This document shows positions 51,372 to 59,537 of a stretch of DNA of 64,000 bases, piece by piece. The position numbers and the translations under genes are program-made. The DNA comes from Actinomycetota bacterium (GTDB lineage Bacteria; Actinomycetota; Actinomycetes; S36-B12; CAIYMF01): NCBI GenBank assembly GCA_020161245.1, contig JAIUOK010000009.1:1-64000 (forward strand). Direction: 5' to 3'. Position 1 is the first letter of the stretch. Each line of letters opens with the position of its first letter. The notes under the pieces are model-generated. The model saw nothing but the letters and a program-made list of their open reading frames with translations. It was not told the DNA's origin and did not search any database.

Positions 51372-52532
51372 ATGACCGACAGCACGACTCCCGGCCCGGA
51401 CTCCCCCGGCGGCCCCGAGGCCTCCTGGCAGCCGCCGGCGTCCGACTCCCGCATCCCGCTCGACGACGCCCCCGGCCTCTCGGCGAGCGAGACCCTCGAC
51501 GCCGCCACCCCGCTGGGCGACGTCCTGCCCGCCGAGGCGCCCGCGCCCGTGCGCCGCGGCGGCCGCCGCTGGATCGCCGTCACCGCCGTCGCCGCCGTCC
51601 TCGTGCTCGTGATGGGCGGTGTGGCCGCGGCGGTCCTGCTCAACCGGCCGGACGTCAAGCTGCAGCGCGCGCTCGACGCGATGAGCGCGCAGCAGACCGG
51701 CAGCATGACCATGACGGTCCAGGTGCGCGGCACCGGCGACACCGGCTCGGAGCAGATGCTCAAGGACGCGGGCCTGCGCTTCGCGTGGGACAAGGCCGCG
51801 GGCACCGGACAGGTCACGGTCAAGGTCAAGGGCTCCGACGTCGTCGACGTCGTGACCGCCAAGGACTACGTGATCGTCAGCCAGGACCTCGCCGCTCTCG
51901 GCGCCGACGCCGCCTTCGACAGCACCATGTCGGGCATCGAGCAGTACGGCGCCTCGCTCGGGAGCAAGGGCGACGCGATCGTCGCCTTCGCGCAGGGCAA
52001 GCCGGTGAAGGTCGCCACCGGCGACGGCTCGGCGTTCTCCGACCTCATGGCGCTCGCCCAGCAGCAGTCCGGGAGCACCGCGACGCCGGACCCCGAGCAG
52101 GCCAAGGCGTTCACCGACCGCATCCAGCAGAAGATCCGCGAGAGCGTCGTGGTGACGCAGGTCGGGTCCGACGACGCGGGCGACCATCTGCAGGCCGTGT
52201 TCCCCATCAAGCCGGTCGTGGCCGAGTTCGAGAGCTACCTCAAGGAGGTCGCCGGCCAGGCGCTGCCGGCCGACCTCACCTCCGGCATCAAGGGCGACCC
52301 GACGGTGACCGTCGACGTCTGGGTCAAGGACGGCACCGTCTCGAAGATGGCGCTGCCCCTCGGCCAGATCATCAAGGACGCCACCGGCGACTCGTCCGGC
52401 CCGGACGTCACCCTCGTCGTCACGGTGAGCGGCGACGGCGTGGTCATGCCGGCCGAGGAGGTCACCACCCTCGACGACTCCGTGATCGAGGAGCTCGTCG
52501 GCGGCGCCCTCACCGGCGGCCTCGGCTCCTGA
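51372..52532 (+). CDS. Membrane-anchored extracytoplasmic protein, LppX/LprG-like fold suspected
   Basis: 386 residues. Disordered acidic/proline N-terminus (1-65), a basic stop RRGGRRW, one helix IAVTAVAAVLVLVMGGVAAAVLL (about 70-92), then a large external domain in which long beta strands alternate (GSMTMTVQVRGTGD, VTVKVKGSDVVDVV, VTVDVWVKDGTVSKMALPL). The strand pattern and the KDGTV-x-x-MxLPL element resemble the LppX/LprAFG lipid-carrier family, but there is no lipobox. Ribosome site GAGGGGC before ATG 51372. Function unassigned. Confidence 0.75.
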   Translation: MTDSTTPGPDSPGGPEASWQPPASDSRIPLDDAPGLSASETLDAATPLGDVLPAEAPAPVRRGGRRWIAVTAVAAVLVLVMGGVAAAVLLNRPDVKLQRALDAMSAQQTGSMTMTVQVRGTGDTGSEQMLKDAGLRFAWDKAAGTGQVTVKVKGSDVVDVVTAKDYVIVSQDLAALGADAAFDSTMSGIEQYGASLGSKGDAIVAFAQGKPVKVATGDGSAFSDLMALAQQQSGSTATPDPEQAKAFTDRIQQKIRESVVVTQVGSDDAGDHLQAVFPIKPVVAEFESYLKEVAGQALPADLTSGIKGDPTVTVDVWVKDGTVSKMALPLGQIIKDATGDSSGPDVTLVVTVSGDGVVMPAEEVTTLDDSVIEELVGGALTGGLGS

Positions 52533-52550
52533 TCCGCTGCACGTCACCAG

Positions 52551-52592
52551 CGCGGAGCGGGTACCGGCCTCGGGGCCGGTGCCCGCTCCGCG
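52551..52592. terminator. Bidirectional terminator
   Basis: Arms begin CGCGGAGCGGG and end CCCGCTCCGCG with an inner TACCGGCC/GGCCGGTG pairing (one G-T mismatch) and a TCGG-like loop, between convergent genes. Confidence 0.85.
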
Positions 52593-52608
52593 TTGCGATG
52601 GACCGTGG

Positions 52609-53064
52609 TCAGGCCTCCGCTGCGGCCTTGATACGCGCGAGGGTCTCGGCCATGGTGCGACGGTTGTGCTCGGCCCGGTCCGCGACGCCGGTGGCGGGGC
52701 GCGCGATCGCGCGCATCACCGGCCCGCGCTCGTCGTCGGTCGACTCCGTGAGCACCGTGCCGCCCTCGCCGTCGGGCTCGAGCCGGTAGCGCCACAGCGA
52801 CACCGCCATCCCGAGGCTGCGCACGCGCCAGGCGATCTGGCGCGGCGCATCGGCGACGACGACCGTGCACGTGGTCGACCACCGGCGCAGCCCGTTGCGG
52901 TTGGAGCCGCGGAAGCGCGCCCCGGGGGCCGGGCCGGTGGCGCCGTCGAGCCACTCCACCGCCGCCGCCTCGGGACTCCACTCGGGCATCCGCGACAGGT
53001 CGGCGACCAGCGCCCACACCCGCTCCGGCGCAGCGGCGACCCGCACCGACACCTCGACCGTCAT
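52609..53064 (-). CDS. SRPBCC (START/polyketide cyclase-like) protein
   Basis: 151 residues. VEVSVRVAAAPERVWALVADLSRMPEWSPEA is the standard opening of the SRPBCC ligand-binding fold; the middle has GARFRGSNRNGLRRWSTTC and the end a long amphipathic helix. It binds a hydrophobic ligand; no catalytic residues are evident. 13 bp downstream of the ROK kinase gene on the same strand. Confidence 0.88.
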   Translation of the reverse strand: MTVEVSVRVAAAPERVWALVADLSRMPEWSPEAAAVEWLDGATGPAPGARFRGSNRNGLRRWSTTCTVVVADAPRQIAWRVRSLGMAVSLWRYRLEPDGEGGTVLTESTDDERGPVMRAIARPATGVADRAEHNRRTMAETLARIKAAAEA

Positions 53065-53077
53065 GGCTGCGGCCCCC

Positions 53078-53992
53078 TCAGGCCGGATCCGGGAGGACGA
53101 GCGCGCCCGCGCCCGCGACGCCGGCGGTGGGGCCGAGCACGGGCTCGGTGATCCGGCACGACGTCACGAACGGGTAGCCCGCGTGCTCGTGGAACGACGC
53201 GCGCAGCGGCGTCCAGAACACGTCGCCCGCCTGCGAGATCCCGCCGCCGACCACCGCGACGTCGAGGTCGAGCAGCGCCGCGGCCGAGGCGATCGCGCGT
53301 CCCACGGCGCGCCCCGCCCGGTCGAACGCCGCGATGCACGCGGCGTCGCCCGCCCGCGCTCCCGCCGCCACCGCGACGCCGGTCTGCTCGCCGGCCCAGC
53401 CCTGGGCGACGGCGTGCGCCGCGATGGCGGGGCCGCGCGCGATCGGCTCGAGGCACCCGCGGGCCCCGCAGCGGCACACCTCGCCGTCGGGGTCGACGAT
53501 CGTGTGCCCGAGATGGCCGGCGTTGCCAGTCTTGCCGTCGATGCGGCGCCCGCCGAGAACCAGCCCCGCGCCGACGCCGGTCGAGACCACCATGCCGAGC
53601 ACGTGCCCCCGCCCGCGCCCGGCGCCCCAGCGGTGCTCAGCGACAGCGAGCGCGACGGCGTCGTTGTGGATCGCGACCGGACGGTCGCCGGCGTACCGCG
53701 CTCGCACCCGGTCGAGCAGCGGGAAGTCGCGCCAGGCCGGCATGTTGCCCGGCGAGACCACGCCCTGCGGCCACAGCATCGGGCCGCCGCAGCCGATGCC
53801 GACGGCTGTGTAGGCGTCGCCCTCCTCGCCGATGACGCGGTCGAGGACGTCGGTCACCGTGTCCCATACGGCTTCGGCGTCGGTGCCCTGCGGCGTGGGC
53901 TCGCGGACGTAGGACAGCACCTCGCCGTCGCCGCGGACGATGCCCGCCGCGGTCTTGGTGCCGCCGACGTCGAGGGCGAGGACCAGGCTCAT
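53078..53992 (-). CDS. ROK-family sugar kinase
   Basis: 304 residues. ATP motif LALDVGGTKTAAG at the N-terminus, catalytic Asp in IHNDAVALA, GTGVGAGLVLGG, and the ROK zinc motif C-R-C-G-x-R-G-C-L-E (about 152-161) with a preceding His in GHLGHT. No N-terminal DNA-binding domain, so it is a kinase (glucose, N-acetylglucosamine or fructose class) rather than a repressor. It could phosphorylate glucose released by the window's cellobiose phosphorylase and beta-glucosidase, though it is not linked to them. Confidence 0.92.
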   Translation of the reverse strand: MSLVLALDVGGTKTAAGIVRGDGEVLSYVREPTPQGTDAEAVWDTVTDVLDRVIGEEGDAYTAVGIGCGGPMLWPQGVVSPGNMPAWRDFPLLDRVRARYAGDRPVAIHNDAVALAVAEHRWGAGRGRGHVLGMVVSTGVGAGLVLGGRRIDGKTGNAGHLGHTIVDPDGEVCRCGARGCLEPIARGPAIAAHAVAQGWAGEQTGVAVAAGARAGDAACIAAFDRAGRAVGRAIASAAALLDLDVAVVGGGISQAGDVFWTPLRASFHEHAGYPFVTSCRITEPVLGPTAGVAGAGALVLPDPA

Positions 53993-54023
53993 GGCCCCGA
54001 TCCTGCACCAGCGGGCTGCGGCG

Positions 54024-55220
54024 TCAGGGCTCGGACTCGAACGCCAGCAAGGTCGCGGTGAACGTGTGCAGGTGGTTGCGCGCCTCGACCGGCCCGATCT
54101 CGCCGCCGGCGAGGAACCCGCCGACGTGCTCGAGGCCGAGGGCGCTGCGCACCGCCACGATGTCGTGCTCCGGCGTCGGGAACATCGCCCGGCCCCGGCC
54201 GCTGCAGGTGAACAGCAGCGCCCCTGCGAGCGGCACGGCGCCGAGCTCCTGGCGGGCCCGGGCGAGCACGTCGTCGAGCTCGTCGGACGCCGAGGCCGAG
54301 TCGCGCAGCAGGAACTGGACGGTCGAGCCCACCGGCATAGCGTCGCCGACCGTGATGGTGCCGGCGTCGGAGTCGGCGTCGACGATCCCGCGGGCGAGGA
54401 AGTCGCTGGCCGTGTGCTCCTCGACGTACTCGTCCATAGCGACCCCGACGTGCAGGCCGCTCATGGCCAGCGCGCGCTCCTCCTCGGCGAGCTCGTCGAT
54501 GGCCTCGTGGGCGCGCTCGAGCGCGGGGCGGCCCGCCAACGTGTGCAGAACGGGCCCGTCGGACGACGTGACCGTCATGGGCCTGCCGATCGGACGGCAC
54601 CCCTGCGACACCAGGGTCCTCACGGCGACGTCGCCCGACAGCACGACGCCGACGGCGCCGCGCCCGTGGACCTTGCCGTCGACCATGAGGCGGGCGTCGC
54701 CGCGGCCCGCGGCCCCGCTGACGAGGCCGCCGACGAGCGGGAGCCCCTGCAGCACGTCAGTCGACTGCTCGACGAAGCCCTCGGCAGGGAACGACCAGGG
54801 GTCGGCCAGCAGGATCCCGACCACGTCGGAGCTGCGGCGGTCGGGCATGCCGACGACGGCGAGCGACTCCGGCGTCTGCAGGACCTCGAGGTGGAACGAG
54901 CGGACGGAGACGCCGGGCAGGCGGGCCAGCCACACGCCGACCGCGCGGTCGGACTCGACGGCGTGGCCGGCGCCGACGACGCCGTGCGCGGTGCAGCCGA
55001 GGCTCGTCCCGGCGGCGGCGGCCGATGCCGCCGCCTCGAGCGCCGCGGCCGTCTCGTCGGGGTCGCCGCCCGCCACCCAGGCGACGGCGAGGTCCGGCGC
55101 CGGCCCGGGCCCGAGCTGGGCCAGCGCGGCGCCGACGGCCTGCACCGCGGCGTCGACGAGATCGTCGCCGAGGGCGAGGCCGTCGCCCATGGCGACCGTC
55201 CCGGTCCTGGCGCGCGTCAC
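54024..55220 (-). CDS. FIST domain protein
   Basis: 398 residues. FIST_N then FIST_C: GDGLALGDDLVDAAVQAVGAAL, SLGCTAHGVVGAGHAVE, GLVSGAAGRGDARLMVDGKV, SQGCRPIGRPMTVTSSDGPVL, and the C-terminal LFTCSGRGRAMF, GFLAGGEIGPVEARNHLHTFTA. These domains are found in signal-transduction proteins and are thought to sense small ligands, perhaps amino acids; there is no output domain here. GTG 55220 is taken as start; ATG 55190 is possible. Confidence 0.88.
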   Translation of the reverse strand: MTRARTGTVAMGDGLALGDDLVDAAVQAVGAALAQLGPGPAPDLAVAWVAGGDPDETAAALEAAASAAAAGTSLGCTAHGVVGAGHAVESDRAVGVWLARLPGVSVRSFHLEVLQTPESLAVVGMPDRRSSDVVGILLADPWSFPAEGFVEQSTDVLQGLPLVGGLVSGAAGRGDARLMVDGKVHGRGAVGVVLSGDVAVRTLVSQGCRPIGRPMTVTSSDGPVLHTLAGRPALERAHEAIDELAEEERALAMSGLHVGVAMDEYVEEHTASDFLARGIVDADSDAGTITVGDAMPVGSTVQFLLRDSASASDELDDVLARARQELGAVPLAGALLFTCSGRGRAMFPTPEHDIVAVRSALGLEHVGGFLAGGEIGPVEARNHLHTFTATLLAFESEP

Positions 55221-55374
55221 GGCGCAGATCCTGGCGGAGCGGCGCGCGGGATTCGCCCGTCGTTCACCCGGATCACCCATCCGGGAGGCCGCATCCACCG
55301 GTCGGGTGGGCCGAAGATCCACTCGACCGGACGACGGCGTCACCACATGTCCGGATGCGGGCACAGCGCGTATT

Positions 55375-55403
55375 CCCTACGTCGGTGCGCTGACGGCGTA
55401 GGG
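55375..55403. promoter_or_regulatory. Inverted repeat CCCTACG...CGTAGGG
   Basis: Seven-base arms separated by 15 nt, about 45-70 nt before the ATPase start and between divergent genes. Candidate regulator site only. Confidence 0.3.
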
Positions 55404-55434
55404 CGCACCCGGTGCGGCGGGCCCCGTCCCGACG

Positions 55435-55440
55435 TACCGT
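55435..55440 (+). promoter_or_regulatory. Candidate leaderless -10 (TACCGT) of the BchI-like ATPase
   Basis: TACCGT, 6-nt spacer, GTG at 55447. Confidence 0.45.
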
Positions 55441-55446
55441 CGAGCG

Positions 55447-56868
55447 GTGACCGATCTGCGCACCCCCGATGCCCCCGCCGACCTGCCCCGCACGCTGGGC
55501 GCGCTGCGCGCCTCCGGGCACGAGCACCGCACGGTCAAGGACGAGCTGCGCGACAACCTCGTCGCCCGGCTCGCCGCCGGCGAGGACCCCTTCCCGGGGG
55601 TCGTCGGTATCGAGGACACCGTGCGCCCGCAGCTCGAGCGCGCCGTCCTCGCCGGGCACGATCTCGTCCTGCTCGGCGAGCGCGGCCAGGGCAAGACGCG
55701 CCTGCTGCGCACGCTCGTCGGCCTGCTCGACGAGTGGACGCCGGTCATCGAGGGCAGCGAGATCAACGAGCACCCCTACGAGCCGGTGTCGGTCTGGGGC
55801 CGTCGCGTCGTGGCCGAGCACGGCGACGCCACACCGGTGGCCTGGCTGCACCGCAGCCAGCGCTACGGCGAGAAGCTCGCCACGCCCGACACCAGCGTCG
55901 GCGACCTCATCGGCGACGTCGACCCGGTGAAGGTGGCCGAGGGCCGCACGCTGGGCGACCCCGAGACCGTGCACTACGGCCTGGTGCCGCGCACCAACCG
56001 CGGCATCTTCGCCATCAACGAGCTCCCCGACCTCGCCGAGCGCATCCAGGTGTCGCTGCTCAACGTGCTCGAGGAGCGCGACATCCAGGTGCGCGGCTAC
56101 GCGCTGCGCCTTCCGCTCGACCTCATGCTGGTGGCGAGCGCCAACCCCGAGGACTACACCAACCGCGGCCGCATCATCACGCCGCTCAAGGACCGCTTCG
56201 GCGCGGAGATCCGCACCCACTACCCGCTGCGCCTCGCAGACGAGGTGACGCTCGTGCGCCAGGAGGCCGACCTGCGCGCCGTCGTCCCGAACCACCTGCT
56301 CGAGGTGGTCGCCCGCTTCACGCGGCTCGTGCGCGAGTCCAACTCCGTCGACCAGCGGTCCGGGGTCTCGGCCCGCTTCTCCGTCGCGGCGTCAGAGTCG
56401 CTGGCCGCGAGCGCGCTGCGGCGGGCCGCGATCACCGGCGAGGCCGTGGGCGTGGCGCGCGTGGGCGACCTGCCGGCCGTTGTCCCGACGCTGCGCGGCA
56501 AGGTCGAGTTCGAGGTCAGCGAGGAGGGCCGCGAGGAGGAGGTCCTGCAGCACCTCATGAAGCGCGCGGTCGCCGAGACCTTCCGCTCGCGGCTCGGCGG
56601 CGTCGACCTGGCCCCGCTCATCACCCGCTTCGACGAGGGCGAGTCCCTCGAGGTCGGCGACCTTGTCACCGGCGAGGACCTCCTGCGCTGCGTGGGCCCG
56701 GTCGAGGGCCTCGGCCGCATCGTCGCGGCGCTCGAGGGGGAGGCGGGCGGCGAGTCCCCCGGCATCGCGGCGTCGTGCCTCGAGACCGCGCTCGAGGGCC
56801 TGTACCTCACCCGCCGCATCTCCAAGGACGAGGTGCCCGGCGGCGGCCGCGCGGTCTACGGCGGCTGA
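55447..56868 (+). CDS. BchI/magnesium-chelatase-like AAA+ ATPase
   Basis: 473 residues. Walker A GERGQGKT (77-84), Walker B-like GIFAINELPDLAERIQVSLLNVLEE, sensor region LMLVASANPEDYTNRGRIITPLKDRFGAEI with arginine finger. Typical MoxR/chelatase-I architecture with a C-terminal helical lid. It pairs with the VWA protein 563 bp downstream; together they resemble the I and D subunits of magnesium chelatase, but there is no H subunit or tetrapyrrole gene, so a chaperone-like remodelling role is more likely. Confidence 0.9.
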   Translation: MTDLRTPDAPADLPRTLGALRASGHEHRTVKDELRDNLVARLAAGEDPFPGVVGIEDTVRPQLERAVLAGHDLVLLGERGQGKTRLLRTLVGLLDEWTPVIEGSEINEHPYEPVSVWGRRVVAEHGDATPVAWLHRSQRYGEKLATPDTSVGDLIGDVDPVKVAEGRTLGDPETVHYGLVPRTNRGIFAINELPDLAERIQVSLLNVLEERDIQVRGYALRLPLDLMLVASANPEDYTNRGRIITPLKDRFGAEIRTHYPLRLADEVTLVRQEADLRAVVPNHLLEVVARFTRLVRESNSVDQRSGVSARFSVAASESLAASALRRAAITGEAVGVARVGDLPAVVPTLRGKVEFEVSEEGREEEVLQHLMKRAVAETFRSRLGGVDLAPLITRFDEGESLEVGDLVTGEDLLRCVGPVEGLGRIVAALEGEAGGESPGIAASCLETALEGLYLTRRISKDEVPGGGRAVYGG

Positions 56869-56883
56869 GACGTGCCGCCCCTG

Positions 56884-57378
56884 TCAGTCCTCGATGCGCT
56901 CGACGGTGACCGCCGTGCCGTAGGCCGCCACCTCGTTCATGAGGTCGGCGATCTCGCCGGTGTCGAAGCGCATCGCGACCACCGCGTTGCCACCCACCTG
57001 TGCTGCGGCATGCCGCAGCCGCTCCACGGCCTCGAGCCGGCTGTCGCTGAGCAGCGCGGTGTAGCCCTTGGCCTCGCCGCCGAAGACCGTGCGGAAGCTC
57101 GCGCCGAGGTTGGAGAAGGCGTTGCGCGCGCGCACGGTGATGCCGAAGACCTCGCCGTGCACCTCGGTGATGCGGTAGCCCGGCAGGTCGTTGGTCGTGA
57201 CGACGATGATCGGCGGCCCGAGGTAGCGCGACGGCCCGGCACCGAGCTCGGCGTCGGCCTGCGTGGTGATCGAGGCCTGCGTCTGCGCCGTCCAGGCGGT
57301 GCCGTCCCACCAGCGCAGCTGCGAGGCGTTCTGCGGGTCGGGGTACCAGCCCTGCGGCGGCAGGTTCGTGTCGGTCAT
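56884..57378 (-). CDS. DUF2510 plus YbjQ-type protein
   Basis: 164 residues. Residues 1-32 are a DUF2510 module (PPQGWYPDPQNASQLRWWDGTAW); residues about 55-162 match the YbjQ/UPF0145 family (PIIVVTTNDLPGYRITEVHGEVFGITVRA, quoted in part, and GGNAVVAMRFDTGEI), which forms a pentameric beta-barrel of unknown role, annotated as heavy-metal-binding. TACCGT lies 6 nt before the ATG. It sits antisense between the ATPase and VWA partner genes. Confidence 0.9.
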   Translation of the reverse strand: MTDTNLPPQGWYPDPQNASQLRWWDGTAWTAQTQASITTQADAELGAGPSRYLGPPIIVVTTNDLPGYRITEVHGEVFGITVRARNAFSNLGASFRTVFGGEAKGYTALLSDSRLEAVERLRHAAAQVGGNAVVAMRFDTGEIADLMNEVAAYGTAVTVERIED

Positions 57379-57384
57379 GGCCTC

Positions 57385-57390
57385 ACGGTA
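57385..57390 (-). promoter_or_regulatory. Candidate leaderless -10 (TACCGT) of the YbjQ-type gene
   Basis: TACCGT on the minus strand, 6 nt before the ATG at 57378. Confidence 0.45.
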
Positions 57391-57431
57391 CGGCGGAGCG
57401 CCGCCGTACTCCTGTCATCGGAGGGGGTGGC

Positions 57432-59390
57432 GTGAACCGCTACCGCTACGGCGCCTACGACGACGGTCCCGACCCGCTCGCGCCCCCGTACGACGCCGGC
57501 CGCGCCGTCGACGAGCTCGGCGACCGCGTGCTCGACGGCTCCGGCGTGCAGGACGCGCTGCGCGACCTCCTGCAGCGCGGCGCCGACGGCGTACGCGGCC
57601 TCGACGACCTGCTGCGCAAGGTGATGCAGCGACGCCGCTCGCTCGAGCGTTCGGGCCGCATGGACGGCATGCTCGAGCAGGCACGGGAGATGCTCGACCG
57701 CGCGGTCGAGCTCGAGCGTCAGGCGCTCTTCCCCGACCCGTCCGACGACGCGCGGTTCCGCGAGGCGCAGCTCGACGCGCTGCCCGACCAGACCGCGCGC
57801 GCCGTCCGCGAGCTCGCCGAGTACGACTGGCGCAGCCCCGAGGCGCGGCAGGCCTTCGAGGACCTCAAGGACATGCTGCGCCGCGACGTCCTCGACCAGC
57901 AGTTCCGCGGGATGAAGCAGGCGCTGCAGAGCCAACCGGGGTCGGCGGAGCGCCAGGCGCTCAAGGACATGATGGCCGACCTCAACCAGCTGCTGGAGAA
58001 GCACGCACGCGGCGAGGACACGCAGGACGACTTCGAGCAGTTCATGGATAAGCACGGGCAGTTCTTCCCCGAGCGTCCCGAGAACATCGAGCAGCTGCTC
58101 GACCAGCTCGCCCGCCAGGCCGCCGCGATGCAGCGCATGCTCGAGTCGATGTCGCCCGAGCAGCGCCAGGAGCTCATGGAGCTCATGGAGGAGGCGCTCG
58201 GCGAGCTCGACCTCGCCTCGGAGATGCAGCGGCTCACCGACAACCTGCGCGCCGCCCGACCCGACCTGCCGTGGAGCGGCCAGCAGCGGCTGCGCGGCGA
58301 CCAGCCGCTCGGCCTCGGCGACGCCACCGAGGCGCTCGCGGACCTCGCCGACCTCGACGCGCTCGCCGAGCAGCTCTCGCAGGACTACCCCGGCTCGTCG
58401 CTGGAGGACGTCGACGAGGAGGCTGTCGCGCGCGCCCTCGGTCGCCAGTCGGTCGACGACCTGCGGCGCCTGCAGGAGATCCAGCGCGAGCTCGAGCGGC
58501 AGGGGTACCTCACGCGCAAGGGCGGCGAGGTCGAGCTGACCGCCAAGGCGATCCGGCGCATCGGGCAGACGGCGCTGCGGAGGGTGTTCGCCTCGCTCGA
58601 GTCCGGGGCGCGGGGCGACCACGACGTGCGGGACGCCGGCTCGGCCGGCGAGCTGACCGGCACGACGCGCGAGTGGCGCTTCGGCGACGAGCAGCCGCTC
58701 GACGTCGTGCGCACGGTCTCGAACTCTGTGCGGCGCAGGATGATCGAGCCCGACAGCCCGCTGCTCCGGCCCGAGGACTTCGAGATCCGCGAGACCGAGC
58801 GGCGCACGCGTGCGGCCGTGGTGCTGCTCGTCGACCAGTCGTTCTCGATGGTCATGAACGACACGTGGCGCACCGCCAAGACGACCGCGATGGCGCTGCA
58901 CGCACTGGCCACCACGCAGTTCCCGCTCGACGCGGTGGAGATCATCGCCTTCGCCAACCTCGCGCGGCGGATCGCGCCGCACGAGCTGCCCGACCTCGAC
59001 GCCAACCAGGTGCAGGGCACCAACCTGCAGCATGCGCTCATGCTGGCCGGCCGCTTCCTCGACAAGCACCCGGACGCCGAGCCCGTGGTCCTCGTGGTGA
59101 CCGACGGCGAGCCCACAGCGCACTTGGACCGCGACGGCGAGTGGTGGTTCTCGTGGCCGCCCGGCCCGGAGACCATCGAGCTCACCCTCGCGGAGGTCGA
59201 CAAGATGACGCGCCGCGGCGTACCGCTGTCGTTCTTCCGGCTCGGCGACGAGCCGCGCCTGGCCCGCTTCCTCGACGACGTCGCACGCCGCAACGGCGGC
59301 CGGGTGCTCGCCCCCGAGGGCGACCGCCTGGGCGACTACGTCGTGAGCGACTACCTCAAGCGCCGCCAGGGCCGCCGCCGCTCCGCCTGA
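57432..59390 (+). CDS. VWA domain protein (chelatase D-like partner)
   Basis: 652 residues. Long charged helical N-terminal part (about 1-400, Asp/Glu/Arg/Leu rich) and a C-terminal von Willebrand A domain with MIDAS DxSxS in LLVDQSFSMVM (Asp near 468), the Thr in QGTNLQHAL and Asp in VVTDGEPTAHLD. The MIDAS binds Mg2+ and a partner protein, here probably the BchI-like ATPase encoded upstream. GTG start behind GGAGGGGG. Function of the pair unknown. Confidence 0.9.
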   Translation: MNRYRYGAYDDGPDPLAPPYDAGRAVDELGDRVLDGSGVQDALRDLLQRGADGVRGLDDLLRKVMQRRRSLERSGRMDGMLEQAREMLDRAVELERQALFPDPSDDARFREAQLDALPDQTARAVRELAEYDWRSPEARQAFEDLKDMLRRDVLDQQFRGMKQALQSQPGSAERQALKDMMADLNQLLEKHARGEDTQDDFEQFMDKHGQFFPERPENIEQLLDQLARQAAAMQRMLESMSPEQRQELMELMEEALGELDLASEMQRLTDNLRAARPDLPWSGQQRLRGDQPLGLGDATEALADLADLDALAEQLSQDYPGSSLEDVDEEAVARALGRQSVDDLRRLQEIQRELERQGYLTRKGGEVELTAKAIRRIGQTALRRVFASLESGARGDHDVRDAGSAGELTGTTREWRFGDEQPLDVVRTVSNSVRRRMIEPDSPLLRPEDFEIRETERRTRAAVVLLVDQSFSMVMNDTWRTAKTTAMALHALATTQFPLDAVEIIAFANLARRIAPHELPDLDANQVQGTNLQHALMLAGRFLDKHPDAEPVVLVVTDGEPTAHLDRDGEWWFSWPPGPETIELTLAEVDKMTRRGVPLSFFRLGDEPRLARFLDDVARRNGGRVLAPEGDRLGDYVVSDYLKRRQGRRRSA

Positions 59391-59537
59391 CCCCCCGGGT
59401 TGCTGATGAGGGGTCCCCATGACCAATAGACCCGTACACCAGCGCCCCTCACGCAGCCGGCCCGGCCCTGGCGCGTCCGAGCGGCACGCCGGTGAGAGGA
59501 TGCCGCGCGTGCCCGACGTCGACTGCGCGGTCCTGCC

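Noticed and set aside
49620..52547. 975-codon frame antisense to the P450 and following gene
   Set aside because: The plus-strand P450 has all catalytic motifs; the antisense translation is low-complexity.
53078..53992. ROK protein as a transcriptional repressor
   Set aside because: It starts directly with the ATP-binding motif and has no N-terminal helix-turn-helix.
55447..59390. Magnesium chelatase for (bacterio)chlorophyll or a cobalt chelatase
   Set aside because: The ATPase and VWA proteins resemble the I and D subunits, but no large H/CobN subunit or tetrapyrrole gene is present.
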